A stretch of 64,000 nt of DNA from Saprospirales bacterium (GTDB lineage Bacteria; Bacteroidota; Bacteroidia; Chitinophagales; Saprospiraceae), in contig PAAY01000061.1 in assembly GCA_002698985.1 (NCBI GenBank), positions 1 through 64,000 of the forward strand, given 5' to 3'. Numbering within the stretch: the first letter of the stretch is position 1; each line of letters opens with the position of its first letter. Made by a program: the position numbers and the translations under genes. Below the pieces are notes generated by a model. The model saw only the letters and a program-made list of their open reading frames with translations. It made no database searches and was not told the DNA's origin. Below, piece by piece: positions 55,161 to 64,000 of this stretch.

Positions 55161-55288
55161 GGTTTGCTGCCCTCATTTTACAAATACCCGGCCAATGCTG
55201 ATGCAAGGGCCATTTTACATGATATTTTTTTTGCAATTGTTGTGCCGTGTTTGTCAATGTATCAGAATCTCGATGTCCGGAAAAAGAA

Positions 55289-55323
55289 AAAGCCTTCCCG
55301 ACGATATACGTCGGAAAGGCTTT
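55289..55323 (-). terminator. Terminator of dnaK
   Basis: A 15-pair stem with one mismatch (AAAGCCTT and CCGACG blocks, 55289-55303 and 55309-55323) and a 5-nt loop, followed on the minus strand by a T-rich run (TTCTTTTTCC). Confidence 0.88.
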
Positions 55324-55354
55324 AGGGATGCAGTTATGAGCTAAAAAGGCAGAA

Positions 55355-57268
55355 TTATTTGCCCTTCACTTCTTCAAATTCTACATCTGTAACGTCTTCA
55401 CTTCCATTGTCAGAGCCGCTGTCGCCAGCTTCGCCGCTGGTTTCTCCACCGGCTTGCTGTTGTTCCTGGGCAGCCTGATAGAGTTCCTGGCTGGCAGCTT
55501 GCCATGCGGTGTTGAGGGCGGCTGTAGCACTGTCGATCTTGTCGAGATCTTCGGCTTTGTGAGCTTCTTTCAGGTCGTTCAAAGCTGCATCGATGGCGCT
55601 GCGCTTGTCAGCCGGAATTTTGTCTCCGTAATCTTTCAGCTGTTTTTCAGTCTGGAAGATCAGCGAGTCGGCAGCGTTGAGTTTCTCTACACGCTCACGT
55701 GCCTGGCGGTCGGCTTCGGCGTTGGCTTCGGCCTCGCGCTTCATTTTTTCGATCTCTTCCTTCGACAAACCGGTGCTGGCCTCTATGCGGATATCCTGTT
55801 TCTTGCCGGTGCCTTTGTCAACGGCGGTGACGTGCAGGATACCGTTGGCGTCGATGTCGAAGGTCACTTCGATTTGCGGAACGCCACGAGGTGCCGGTGG
55901 AATGCCATCGAGGATGAAGCGACCTACCGAGCGGTTGTCTTTGGCCAGCGGACGTTCACCTTGCAGTACGTGAATCTCTACAGAGGGCTGGTTATCAGCA
56001 GCCGTTGAGTAGATTTTCGATTTTTTCGTCGGAATGGTGGTGTTGGCTTCGATGATGGTGTCCATCACGCCACCGAGGGTTTCGATACCCAGTGAAAGCG
56101 GTGTAACGTCCAGCAGCAATACACCTTGAGTCTCACCGGTGAGAACACCGCCCTGGATGGCTGCGCCAATAGCCACGACTTCATCCGGGTTCACACCTTT
56201 GTGCGGCTTCTTGCCGAAGAACTCCTCGACAACCTGCTGGATGCGAGGAATACGGGTGGAACCACCAACGAGGATGATCTCGTCGATGTCGTTGGTGCTC
56301 AGGTTGGCATCCTTCAGGGCCTTGCGGCAAGGCTCGATGGTGCGCTGCACGAGGTCGTCCACCAATTGCTCAAATTTGGCACGGGTCAGTTTCTGAACCA
56401 GGTGCTTGGGCACACCGTCAACGGCTGTGATGTAAGGCAGGTTGATCTCCGTTTCAGAAGAAGAAGACAACTCGATCTTGGCCTTTTCAGCAGCTTCTTT
56501 CAGACGCTGGAGAGCCATCGGGTCTTTGCGGAGGTCGATGTTTTCCTGCTTTTTGAATTCATCGGCCAGCCAGTCGATGATTTTGCGGTCGAAGTCGTCA
56601 CCACCGAGGTGGGTGTCACCGTTGGTGGATTTCACTTCGAAAACGCCGTCACCCAGTTCCAGAATGGAGATATCGAAAGTACCACCACCGAGGTCGTAAA
56701 CGGCGATGGTCATGTCTTTGTGACGCTTGTCGAGTCCGTAAGCCAGTGCAGCGGCAGTCGGCTCGTTGATGATCCGGCGTACGTTCAGACCGGCAATTTC
56801 ACCGGCTTCTTTGGTGGCCTGGCGCTGGGAGTCGTTGAAGTAGGCAGGCACGGTAATAACCGCCTCTTTCACCTCCTGGCCGAGGTAATCTTCAGCAACC
56901 TTTTTCATTTTCTGAAGCACCATGGCGGAGATTTCCTGAGGGGTATATTGTCTGCCGTCTATTTCCACACGCACGGTGTCGTTCGGGCCTTTTACCACCT
57001 TGTAAGAAACCTGTGAAAGCTCGTTGGCCACTTCGGAGTAACGCCGTCCCATGAAACGCTTGATGGAAGCGATGGTACGGGTCGGGTTGGTGATTGCCTG
57101 ACGCTTTGCCGGGTCACCAACTTTCCGCTCGCCGTTGTCGAGGAATGCCACAATGGACGGGGTGGTTCTTTTGCCTTCGTCGTTTGGGATAACTACAGGC
57201 TCACCACCTTCCATCACTGCCACACAGGAGTTGGTTGTACCGAGGTCAATGCCTATTATTTTGCTCAT
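55355..57268 (-). CDS. dnaK: Molecular chaperone DnaK (Hsp70)
   Basis: A 637-residue ATP-dependent chaperone. The ATPase domain opens [20 protein letters not shown] and has [32 protein letters not shown]-type and [13 protein letters not shown] motifs (here [13 protein letters not shown]). The substrate domain and lid follow. A Gly/Gln/Ser-rich tail ends with the [10 protein letters not shown] motif seen in DnaK. ATG 57268 is the true start; the frame runs 71 codons upstream into the gap. No dnaJ or grpE is adjacent, and I saw no CIRCE-type operator upstream. Confidence 0.97.
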   Translation of the reverse strand: MSKIIGIDLGTTNSCVAVMEGGEPVVIPNDEGKRTTPSIVAFLDNGERKVGDPAKRQAITNPTRTIASIKRFMGRRYSEVANELSQVSYKVVKGPNDTVRVEIDGRQYTPQEISAMVLQKMKKVAEDYLGQEVKEAVITVPAYFNDSQRQATKEAGEIAGLNVRRIINEPTAAALAYGLDKRHKDMTIAVYDLGGGTFDISILELGDGVFEVKSTNGDTHLGGDDFDRKIIDWLADEFKKQENIDLRKDPMALQRLKEAAEKAKIELSSSSETEINLPYITAVDGVPKHLVQKLTRAKFEQLVDDLVQRTIEPCRKALKDANLSTNDIDEIILVGGSTRIPRIQQVVEEFFGKKPHKGVNPDEVVAIGAAIQGGVLTGETQGVLLLDVTPLSLGIETLGGVMDTIIEANTTIPTKKSKIYSTAADNQPSVEIHVLQGERPLAKDNRSVGRFILDGIPPAPRGVPQIEVTFDIDANGILHVTAVDKGTGKKQDIRIEASTGLSKEEIEKMKREAEANAEADRQARERVEKLNAADSLIFQTEKQLKDYGDKIPADKRSAIDAALNDLKEAHKAEDLDKIDSATAALNTAWQAASQELYQAAQEQQQAGGETSGEAGDSGSDNGSEDVTDVEFEEVKGK

Positions 57269-58008
57269 GTTCGAAAATTTTTTCGTGAATGGTTTTTCTA
57301 AGAAAGATTGTTCGCCCATGCCAATCAATCGGTGTGCCACCGGCATTTTCCCGCCATTTTGTGATAAAAAGGCAGCCACTGACCAACTCTCTGGCAGGCC
57401 CTTCCGAAAAAGTGTGACAAAACGGCAGGAGGAGGATCCACCAGCCGGTGAGAAGGTTTGAACTTGACAGTCCAGGCCCATGGAGGTGATTGAGCTGCTA
57501 CCCGACCGCCTCCAATGCCCTTAATGTCCCATTGGCAGCTCCATCAGCAGCAGCCCTTCGGGCATCCCGCTCCCCCCTTTGTCATTCGCCGAAGGCGGAT
57601 CTTCCAAACGAACGGGCTGCTACCCGGCCGCCCCCAATGCCCTGAATGTCCCATTGGCAGATCCCCCTGCGGCTGCCCTGCGGGCATCCCGCTCCCCCCA
57701 TTGTCATCCACCGCCAGGTGGATCTTCAAAGCAAGCAGGCTGATACACGACCGCCCCCAATGCGCTGAACCACCCATTGGCAGATCCCCCGGCGGCTGCC
57801 CTGCGGGCATCCCTTGGAGGATGACAAAGGGGGGGGGCTGCAAGTCAGCTCCTTTAAAAGTCGCTATCGACAACTAGAGCTGGAGACCTTAACACCAATT
57901 ACCGGAGAAACCGACACAGTTTCTTTCAGCCTCTGCCACTCATTTTTGAAGTATCAGGTAAAGAGGCTTGTCTAAATAGCTTAAGTTTGTCAATAAACTC
58001 AATTGGCC
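57269..58008. other. 740-bp gap with a 122-bp tandem repeat
   Basis: Between divergent dnaK and the DUF433 gene. The left part (57269-57480) should hold the dnaK promoter. The middle (57494-57825) is a tandem repeat; open frames on both strands through it are by-products of the repeat. 57830-58008 shows nothing recognisable except the leader of the DUF433 gene. Confidence 0.7.
57494..57825. repeat. Three direct copies of a 122-bp unit with internal hairpins
   Basis: Copies begin GCTGCTACCCGACCGCC at 57494, GCTGCTACCCGGCCGCC at 57616 and GCTGATACACGACCGCC at 57739 (periods 122 and 123). All share CCATTGGCAG, a GCCC-N3-GGGC hairpin and GGGCATCCC. The first two end with a second hairpin whose stem differs by paired changes: ATTCGCC-GAA-GGCGGAT in copy 1, ATCCACC-GCCA-GGTGGAT in copy 2. 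The third copy is truncated. Confidence 0.88.
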
Positions 58009-58239
58009 ATGGCATTAGCAAATGAGCACATCATCATCGATCCTGAGATCCGATTTGGGAAACCAGTAATCAAAGGGACCAGAATAACTGTTTCAGACAT
58101 TCTTGGCTGGTTAGCAGCGGGCATGAGTAAAGAAGAGATAGTGGAAGATCATCCAGAACTCAGCATTGAATCCATCAATGCTGCATTGGAGTTTGCGTCA
58201 AAACGTGAAGAAGCTATTAAAACCATTACCATCAAATGA
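58009..58239 (+). CDS. DUF433 antitoxin-like protein
   Basis: A 76-residue DUF433 protein (IDPEIRFGKPVIKGTRI near the start, then a helix-turn-helix-like VSDILGWLAAGMSKEEIVED). Such proteins are predicted DNA-binding antitoxins paired with PIN-like toxins. ATG 58009 follows a TTG two codons earlier. The toxin-like gene overlaps the last four bases (ATGA), typical of translational coupling in toxin-antitoxin pairs, so the antitoxin leads and probably represses its own promoter. Confidence 0.88.
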   Translation: MALANEHIIIDPEIRFGKPVIKGTRITVSDILGWLAAGMSKEEIVEDHPELSIESINAALEFASKREEAIKTITIK

Positions 58240-58571
58240 AATTGCTTCTGGATGCAAACCTTTCCTGGCGGCTCATCAAGCCATTGAAAAATAGCTTCGA
58301 GGATGTCGAGCACGTGAACGAGCTACCAATTGCTCAACCGGCAAAAGACATCGAGATTTGGAACTTTGCTAAAATGAATAATTGGATTATTGTGACATGT
58401 GATGAAGATTTTTACAATTTTCATTTGATCAAAGGCTTCCCTCCAAAAATTATTTTATTGAGAAAAGGCAACCTGAGAACAGAAGAAGTGGCTACACTTT
58501 TTTACCAGTACAAGGAGGTGATTAAAGCGTTCCACGAATCCCCCCATCTGGGCGTCCTGGAGTTAGTGTAA
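58236..58571 (+). CDS. DUF5615 PIN-like toxin
   Basis: A 111-residue PIN-like protein of the DUF5615 (Mut7-C-like) type. Acidic residues that would bind metal are in LLLDANLS at the start, AKDIEIWNFA and IVTCDEDFYNF. PPKIILLRKGN near the end is a family block. By context it is the nuclease toxin of the pair with the DUF433 protein. Complete frame. Confidence 0.87.
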   Translation: MKLLLDANLSWRLIKPLKNSFEDVEHVNELPIAQPAKDIEIWNFAKMNNWIIVTCDEDFYNFHLIKGFPPKIILLRKGNLRTEEVATLFYQYKEVIKAFHESPHLGVLELV

Positions 58572-58670
58572 GCACTCAGGACTTACCCGGACAGTCTCAA
58601 TTCCGGTCAGTCGGCCGGTATTTCCTCCCCCCTCCTTCCTACCTTTGCCCTCACCAAAAACTCAATCTCC

Positions 58671-59342
58671 ATGCTCGAACAAATTCTCGAAGAACTGAAA
58701 CCCTACGGCGCCCGCCTGGTGGCCGTTTCAAAAACGAAACCTGACGAAGCAATACTGGATCTTTACAACCGTGGTCACAGGATATTTGGTGAAAACAAAG
58801 TGCAGGAGTTAGTGGGTAAGTACGAGCGTTTACCGAAGGATATCGAATGGCACATGATCGGCCGGCTGCAAACCAACAAGGTGAAATACATCGTGCCTTT
58901 CGTCAGCATGATCCATTCGATTGACAGCCTCAAACTGCTTCGTGAAATTGACAAGCGGGCGGGCAGAGTCGAAACCCTAAAGCCTACGGGGGTGGATTGC
59001 CTGCTGCAATACCACATTTGCACCGAGGAGACCAAGCACGGAATGAATGAGCAGGAATCCGAAGAATTGCTGAAAGCGATCAAAGAAACACCGCTGCAAC
59101 GGGTGCGCATCTGCGGCGTCATGGGCATGGCCACCTTCACCGATGACATGGACCTGGTGCGCCAGGAGTTCAGGAACCTGAAAAAGCAGTTTGATTACCT
59201 GAAGGAAAACCACTTTGCTGGGCAGGAGCACTTCCGGGAAATTTCAATGGGCATGTCCGGTGATTACAAAGTGGCACTGGAAGAAGGCAGCACCATCGTC
59301 AGGATTGGCACTTTGTTGTTTGGCGCAAGACAATACTCCTGA
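58671..59342 (+). CDS. YggS/PLPBP family pyridoxal-phosphate protein
   Basis: A 223-residue single-domain alanine-racemase-fold protein that binds PLP and is implicated in PLP and amino-acid homeostasis; no enzymatic reaction is known. The PLP Lys is in LVAVSKTKPDEAIL. FGENKVQEL, WHMIGRLQTNKVKY, GVMGMATF and ISMGMSGDYKVALEEGSTIVR are the family hallmarks. TACCTTTG at 58640-58647 may be its -7 element. The preceding toxin ends 99 bp upstream. Confidence 0.93.
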   Translation: MLEQILEELKPYGARLVAVSKTKPDEAILDLYNRGHRIFGENKVQELVGKYERLPKDIEWHMIGRLQTNKVKYIVPFVSMIHSIDSLKLLREIDKRAGRVETLKPTGVDCLLQYHICTEETKHGMNEQESEELLKAIKETPLQRVRICGVMGMATFTDDMDLVRQEFRNLKKQFDYLKENHFAGQEHFREISMGMSGDYKVALEEGSTIVRIGTLLFGARQYS

Positions 59343-59438
59343 ACCGGCTTGGTAACCCACCGTACAAAAGGAACATTTCACACCAATCCGGCCTGTCGGA
59401 ATGGACTACCTTTGAGCTCCGAAACAACCTGCATAAAA

Positions 59439-61712
59439 ATGAAATACTTCTTTCCGCTTTTCGTCTTTTTTCTCGCTTCGCAAAACCTCATGGCACAGGA
59501 TTTCACCCGCCTTCAGGTGCCGGTGGAGTACAACGACCAAATCCTCACCAACGCCTGGGCCGGGGGCCTCAATGCTCCCCAATGGTGCAAAGCCGACCTC
59601 GACAACGACGGCGACGAAGACCTGTACTGTTTCGACAGGGTGGGGCATGTCCATGTCGCTTTTCGAAACGATGGCAGCGGTGGCACTGATGCCTACCACT
59701 TTGCTCCGGAGCTCACCGCCCATTTTCCCGAAGGGAGAAATTTTGGAATACTACGTGACTACAACACCGACGGCGCTCCCGACCTGTTCGTTCATGCGGG
59801 TGACATCGGCATTGCCGGTATGAAAGTCTTTAAAGGCTTTTTCGTCGGAAACCAGCTGTACTTCGAACAGGTGCTCACACCGCAATGGATTTTCGATGTA
59901 ATGGTTTACAGCCAGAGCCCCGGCACCTATACCAACATCCTCGTCAACCTCACCGATTACCCTGCCATAGATGACCTCGACGGCGACGGCGACCTCGACA
60001 TCCTGGCCATTGGCAGCACGGGCAGTTATGTGGCCTACTACGAAAACACGGCCATCGAAATGGGCTACACTGACGACACCATGTTTTTCGAACTGCGGGA
60101 CCAGTGCTGGGGCAAACTTTACATCGCTCCTTTTTCCGAAGAATTTACCCTCAGCAACAATTCCAGCCAGTGTGCTCTCTTCACCGGCCACGATCCCAAT
60201 GACGACCGTGGTGGCCTGCACGGCGGAGGCACCCTGGCCACCTTCGATGCCGACAACGACGGCGACAAGGAGCTGCTCTACGGCGACCTCATCTACCCGA
60301 AAATCTCGTACGGTTTCAACGGCGGAACCAACGAAAATGCCTGGGTCACCGACCAGGACCCCAATTTCCCTTCGTACAATGAATCGGTGAACATCCCGTA
60401 CTTTCCGGCGGCCTACATCCTCGACTTCGACAACGACGGGCTGAAAGACATGCTCGTAAGCCCCAATGACACCAAAAAAACGCCCGACCGGGAAACAGTC
60501 TGGTTTTACCGGAATACCCAGAGCAATGAAGCGCCGCATTTCGAACTGCAACAGAAAGACGCCATTGGCAACACCATGCTCGACTTCGGCTCCGGTGCCC
60601 AGCCGGCCATTGCAGATGTGAATGGCGACGGCCTCCTCGACATCGTCGTCGGAAACTACAACTATTGGACGCCCGACGAACCTACCGTAGAGCCCGATGT
60701 CCCCGGACTGTACCTGCTGCTGAACACCGGCACTGCCACCGAACCCGCTTTCGAACTGGCGGACACCGACTGGCTCGGCTTCAGCATTTTCAAAGAAGAA
60801 GCCTTCGCTTTTGCCCCCGCCTTTGGCGACCTCGACGGCGACGGCGACCTGGACCTGCTGGTGGGTGAGCGCTACGGCAGCCTCATCTTCGCTGAAAACA
60901 CCGCCGGCCCCGGCAACCCGATGAATTTTGCCCCACTGCAAACCAACTGGCAGAACATCAACGTCGGCCAGTATGCCACACCCTTTATTTTCGACATGGA
61001 CGAGGATGGCGATCCCGACCTCGTCATTGGCGAACGCAACGGCAACATCAACTACCTGCCCAACCTGGGCTCGGCCACAGCGCCTTCTTTCCACCCCAAT
61101 CCCGACGAGGCACCGAATAACCGCCTGCTGGGCAAGATCAGCACCCAGCAGCCCGGTTATCCGACGGGCTACAGCGCACCGGTGATCCTGCCTTTCGAGA
61201 ACGAGACCTACCTGCTCACCGGCTCCGAATTCGGCTGGATGGAGGCCTACCTCGTGGACAAAGACAGCCTGAGCGGCGGCAGTTTCCAACTGGTCAGCGA
61301 GAAATTCGGCAACCTCCGTGACGGGCAGGAAACCCGCATGGCCTTTGCCGACCTCGATGGCGACGACTTCCTCGAAATGATCATGGGCAACCGCCGCGGT
61401 GGAATCGGCCTGTGGCGCTCGCCCTTCCACGTCACCGGCGGGCTGACCGTAGCCACCCACGATCCCGAGCTGAGCATGCAGCTCCAGGCCTGGCCCAACC
61501 CCACTGGTTCTGAGCTTTTCGTCTCGATGCCGGAGGATGTATCGGGGACCATCGAGGCCCGGATTTTCGATTTGCAGGGCCGGCAATTGAAACAGGAGAA
61601 CCACAGTGGCAAGCTGCTTCGTATGGATGTTTCCGGCTTGACTCCCGGTGTCTATTTCGTGCAGGTCATAGCGGGGCAGCGCTTCGGCACCCTGCGTTTC
61701 ATCAAATCCTGA
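59439..61712 (+). CDS. Secreted VCBS/FG-GAP repeat protein with T9SS tail
   Basis: A 757-residue exported protein. The signal peptide (FFPLFVFFLASQNLMAQ) is followed by eight or so FG-GAP/VCBS blades that carry calcium-binding loops of DxDxDGxxD type, for example ADLDNDGDEDL, DDLDGDGDLDI, GDLDGDGDLDLLVG and FDMDEDGDPDLVIG. The C-terminal T9SS type A sorting domain runs from LQAWPNPTGSEL to the end. A role in surface adhesion or substrate binding is plausible. The start at 59439 is fixed by the signal peptide. The flavoprotein gene begins two bases after the stop. Confidence 0.9.
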   Translation: MKYFFPLFVFFLASQNLMAQDFTRLQVPVEYNDQILTNAWAGGLNAPQWCKADLDNDGDEDLYCFDRVGHVHVAFRNDGSGGTDAYHFAPELTAHFPEGRNFGILRDYNTDGAPDLFVHAGDIGIAGMKVFKGFFVGNQLYFEQVLTPQWIFDVMVYSQSPGTYTNILVNLTDYPAIDDLDGDGDLDILAIGSTGSYVAYYENTAIEMGYTDDTMFFELRDQCWGKLYIAPFSEEFTLSNNSSQCALFTGHDPNDDRGGLHGGGTLATFDADNDGDKELLYGDLIYPKISYGFNGGTNENAWVTDQDPNFPSYNESVNIPYFPAAYILDFDNDGLKDMLVSPNDTKKTPDRETVWFYRNTQSNEAPHFELQQKDAIGNTMLDFGSGAQPAIADVNGDGLLDIVVGNYNYWTPDEPTVEPDVPGLYLLLNTGTATEPAFELADTDWLGFSIFKEEAFAFAPAFGDLDGDGDLDLLVGERYGSLIFAENTAGPGNPMNFAPLQTNWQNINVGQYATPFIFDMDEDGDPDLVIGERNGNINYLPNLGSATAPSFHPNPDEAPNNRLLGKISTQQPGYPTGYSAPVILPFENETYLLTGSEFGWMEAYLVDKDSLSGGSFQLVSEKFGNLRDGQETRMAFADLDGDDFLEMIMGNRRGGIGLWRSPFHVTGGLTVATHDPELSMQLQAWPNPTGSELFVSMPEDVSGTIEARIFDLQGRQLKQENHSGKLLRMDVSGLTPGVYFVQVIAGQRFGTLRFIKS

Positions 61713-61714
61713 GC

Positions 61715-62971
61715 ATGGCGAGTACGGGCAAGTTTTCCGAAGAAAAAAAATACGACCTCATCGTGGTGGGCGGCGGCGCGGCCGGCTTTTTCACCGCCAT
61801 CAGGGTGGGGGAGTTGCGGCCCGGCAGCCGGATCCTCATCCTGGAAAAAGGAGGCAAAGTCCTGCAGAAAGTGCGCATCTCGGGTGGCGGCCGCTGCAAC
61901 GTGACTCATGCCTGTTTCGAACCCAAAGAGCTGGTCAAAAACTATCCCCGTGGCAGCCGTGAGCTGTTGGGGCCTTTCCACCGCTTCCAGCCCGGCGACA
62001 CCATCGCCTGGTTCGAAAACCACGGCGTGGAGCTGAAGATAGAGCCCGACGGGCGCATGTTCCCGGTCACCAACGATTCCGCCACCATCGTGGAATGCCT
62101 CACCCAGGCCGCCCGCTGGGCCGGTGTTCAGGTTCGCACTTCGTGCAACGTGGAGCAGCTACAAAAAGAGCCCGACGGTACTTTCACCGTCACCCTGACC
62201 GGTGGTGAGTCCTTCCGCAGCAAAACCGTCATGATGGCCCCCGGCAGCAGCCCCCGCATGTGGCAGTTGCTTCGTGAAATGGGCCACAGCATCGTGGAAC
62301 CCGTGCCCTCGCTGTTCACCTTCAACTGCCGGGATGCCCGCATTGCCGAGCTCCCCGGTGTCAGCGTGGAAAAAGCAGCGCTGCGCATCCCCGGCACCGG
62401 CCTGTCGGAAAGCGGCCCCCTGCTCATCACCCATTGGGGACTCTCCGGACCGGCCGTGCTCAAGCTCTCCGCCTGGGGCGCCCGCAAGCTGCACGCACTG
62501 AACTACCGCTTCGACCTGCTGGTCAACTGGACCGGCGTGTACAACACCGAAGAAGTAAAAGAAGAACTGGCCTCGCTGCGCAACGGGAAGGGCAGCCGGA
62601 AAGTGCTGCAATCACCCCGGTTTGGCCTTCCTTCACGCCTCTGGCGCAAACTCTGCCCCGCCGCCGGAATCGACGAGAAAAAGAACTGGGCTGACCTCAG
62701 CAAGGCCCAGTTGAATGTCCTCGCTTCGCAACTCAGCGAATGCCGCCTGCCCGTCACCGGCAAAAGCACCTTCAAAGAGGAATTCGTCACCGCCGGCGGC
62801 GTGGCCCTCCACGAAGTGGACTTCCGCCGCTTCGAAAGCAAGCGCATCCCCGGCCTCTTCCTCGCCGGCGAGGTCCTCGACATCGACGCCATCACCGGCG
62901 GCTTCAACTTCCAGGCCGCCTGGACGGGGGGATGGGTGGCGGGGGAGGGGGTGGTGAAATACTTGGAGTAA
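61715..62971 (+). CDS. BaiN/HI0933 family flavoprotein
   Basis: A 418-residue NAD(P)/FAD-binding oxidoreductase. DLIVVGGGAAGFFTAIRVGE is the FAD dinucleotide motif, KVRISGGGRCNVTHAC the family signature, and GGVALHEVDFRRFESKRI and DAITGGFNFQAAWTGGWVAG the C-terminal family blocks. Members reduce or dehydrogenate varied substrates (BaiN acts on bile acids); the natural substrate here is unknown. It starts two bases after the preceding gene, so coupled translation is likely, although the functions seem unrelated. Confidence 0.92.
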   Translation: MASTGKFSEEKKYDLIVVGGGAAGFFTAIRVGELRPGSRILILEKGGKVLQKVRISGGGRCNVTHACFEPKELVKNYPRGSRELLGPFHRFQPGDTIAWFENHGVELKIEPDGRMFPVTNDSATIVECLTQAARWAGVQVRTSCNVEQLQKEPDGTFTVTLTGGESFRSKTVMMAPGSSPRMWQLLREMGHSIVEPVPSLFTFNCRDARIAELPGVSVEKAALRIPGTGLSESGPLLITHWGLSGPAVLKLSAWGARKLHALNYRFDLLVNWTGVYNTEEVKEELASLRNGKGSRKVLQSPRFGLPSRLWRKLCPAAGIDEKKNWADLSKAQLNVLASQLSECRLPVTGKSTFKEEFVTAGGVALHEVDFRRFESKRIPGLFLAGEVLDIDAITGGFNFQAAWTGGWVAGEGVVKYLE

Positions 62972-63067
62972 GGCAGTTTTTATAAGGCTGAATAGGCTTG
63001 CAGAAGAATGTGCGGCTTTTAGAGTGAAAAAATGCAGTACATATGACAAAACAGGGTGGCAAATAAT

Positions 63068-63103
63068 TTTGAAAAAAAAAAAAAAAAACTAATACCACCT
63101 TTG
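63068..63103 (+). promoter_or_regulatory. Putative promoter whose spacer is a poly(A) run
   Basis: TTTG (63068-63071) and CACCTTTG (63096-63103, one mismatch to TAnnTTTG) are separated by 24 nt, of which 17 are A (63072-63088). The usual spacer is about 19-20, so the present length would be weak and a shorter run near-optimal. The -7 box is imperfect, so the promoter call is tentative. Confidence 0.42.
63072..63088 (+). repeat. Run of 17 A
   Basis: The longest homopolymer in the window, 54 nt before the ATG of the partial lipoprotein gene. Long A runs slip during replication. Confidence 0.95.
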
Positions 63104-63142
63104 GCCTGACATTAAAACGCTCACTTTTTTAATTTTCAACCA

Positions 63143-64000
63143 ATGAGAACTTTTCATTTATTCATTGCCTGTACTTTCATTTTAATTATTTCATGCAAAA
63201 AAGATTTACATGAATTTTCTTTGAATGATGATTCTATTAAAATTGAAGAAACCCTGGCTAAATTAAAGACGCCACAGGAAAGAAGGTTTTTCGGCCTAGA
63301 CTATTTGTCATCACAAAATCCATATTTAAGACAAATTCCCCAGTCTCGTACAGCCGAAGAAGATAGCTTGGTTAAAAGTGTTTTGGAATATTTATTAATT
63401 GAAAATCAAAGTGAAAATTTCGTTCCTGGACTAATTGATGAAGTTGGCTATCCTGTATGGGATCGAAGCAGGGTAATAGTTGAGGAAAATAATCCAAATT
63501 CCAAGGTTGTACTAACTCCATTTTCAAAGGTGGATGAAGCTAAAATTGATGCATACGCAATGGCATTTTCATCAATAGATGCTAATTCTGCTAACTGGTC
63601 TTTTTTGATTGTGAATGAACAAGAAATAGACACACTTATTGATGATTCCAACTCTTGCCAAATAGCAAATTTAGTCTGGCACGTTGCCCAATTCATCAAG
63701 TTTGACGAAGAATTATTTGGTTACAGCCACGATATTTTTAAATCATGGTTAAGAGGATGTCAGGCTGCGCCGTTTTTTAATTCTCTAGTAGGTTCCGAAA
63801 GATGCCAGGTAGTTACCTATGTCGAATGCCATCCCTATCCATTTAATGGAGAAATAATATTTGACAGGAGTGGTGATTGTGGTGATGGGTACTGGTCTAC
63901 AAGCTATACTGTATGGATAGGATGTGGAACAAATTCACCTATCGGAGGAGGATTTTGGCTTGGTGGAAATAATGGGAGTGGAAATGGAGGCTCTACAGGT
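63143..64000 (+). CDS. Lipoprotein of unknown function, cut by the window end
   Basis: From ATG 63143 the frame stays open for 286 codons to the last base, so the C-terminus is missing. The signal FHLFIACTFILIISC ends in a lipobox (IISC). The body is rich in Asn, Ser and acidic residues (RQIPQSRTAEEDSLVK) with Cys in the second half (SERCQVVTYVEC) and a Gly/Asn-rich end at the edge. AT-rich like the lipoprotein at 48442 and unlike the neighbouring flavoprotein. Family not recognised. Confidence 0.75.
   Translation, partial: MRTFHLFIACTFILIISCKKDLHEFSLNDDSIKIEETLAKLKTPQERRFFGLDYLSSQNPYLRQIPQSRTAEEDSLVKSVLEYLLIENQSENFVPGLIDEVGYPVWDRSRVIVEENNPNSKVVLTPFSKVDEAKIDAYAMAFSSIDANSANWSFLIVNEQEIDTLIDDSNSCQIANLVWHVAQFIKFDEELFGYSHDIFKSWLRGCQAAPFFNSLVGSERCQVVTYVECHPYPFNGEIIFDRSGDCGDGYWSTSYTVWIGCGTNSPIGGGFWLGGNNGSGNGGSTG

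Noticed and set aside
57269-57481. 71-codon N-terminal extension of DnaK
   Set aside because: DnaK starts at [12 protein letters not shown]; the extension reads from the gap and has no family similarity.
57544-57873. Repetitive 109-residue frame (GMPAGQP repeats) and its plus-strand counterpart
   Set aside because: Both strands are open only because of the 122-bp repeat; no start signal or homologous domain, and stem-preserving changes point to a non-coding role.
59751-61604. 617-codon open frame on the minus strand
   Set aside because: It is antisense to the VCBS/T9SS gene. The many GAC and GGC codons of the calcium loops keep the opposite strand free of stops; the translation is Val/Gly-rich with no domain.

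Overview
The window is a stretch of chromosome from a member of the Bacteroidota. The evidence is several proteins with type IX secretion C-terminal sorting domains, a CHU_C-type gliding-associated C-terminus, a single-subunit cytochrome b558 succinate dehydrogenase, a BatE-like protein, DUF1573 and VWA lipoproteins, and promoters of the TTTG-N19/20-TAnnTTTG type (best seen before sdhC at 31743-31773). The protein flavour suggests Saprospiria/Saprospirales, which is inference. No rRNA, tRNA, CRISPR array, IS element or prophage was seen.

Layout. 0.3-7 kb: envelope genes (lptD, divergent from an N-acetylmuramoyl-L-alanine amidase and an MCE/MlaD protein; murB). 7-13 kb: two hypotheticals, a Mpo1-like membrane protein, an HMG-CoA-lyase-like enzyme, a long gap, and a GHL10-type glycoside hydrolase. 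13-24 kb: SDR reductase, Tat-exported GH109-like oxidoreductase, a secreted PQQ-type sugar dehydrogenase with Ig, PA14 and T9SS domains, a DUF389 membrane protein, a GNAT-like protein and a fused 2-oxoacid dehydrogenase E1. 24-32 kb: DUF1573 protein, CPBP protease, VWA lipoprotein, M1 and S9 peptidases. 32-35 kb: sdhCAB. 35-46 kb: TolC/adaptor pair, lipoproteins, rimO, CCA-adding enzyme, dusB, BatE-like protein. 46-48 kb: etfBA. 48-52 kb: AT-rich accessory lipoprotein and a CHU_C protein. 52-59 kb: folD, an orphan lanthipeptide-dehydratase C-terminal-domain protein, dnaK, a DUF433/DUF5615 toxin-antitoxin pair, a YggS-type PLP protein. 59-64 kb: a VCBS/FG-GAP T9SS protein, a BaiN/HI0933 flavoprotein and a truncated lipoprotein at the edge.

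Metabolic thread: the E1 component, the HMG-CoA-lyase-like enzyme, ETF and succinate dehydrogenase would fit branched-chain amino acid oxidation feeding the quinone pool, although they are not one operon.

The most unusual material is between and at the ends of genes. (1) A lipoprotein gene at 48.4-49.2 kb carries seven CCGCTTA heptamers between its ATG and its lipoprotein signal. Seven copies put it out of frame; 2, 5 or 8 would restore a full signal peptide, so it looks like an OFF-phase contingency locus. (2) Another lipoprotein gene (63143) has a run of 17 A in the spacer of its putative promoter. (3) Gaps throughout are filled by short tandem arrays with 7-, 8- or 10-nt periods and by hairpin families, and some of these supply the first or last codons of neighbouring genes. 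(4) The 11-mer TTGCGMAGCGA appears 19 times on both strands, in and between genes, far above chance. (5) A 122-bp unit is repeated about three times upstream of dnaK with compensatory changes in a hairpin.
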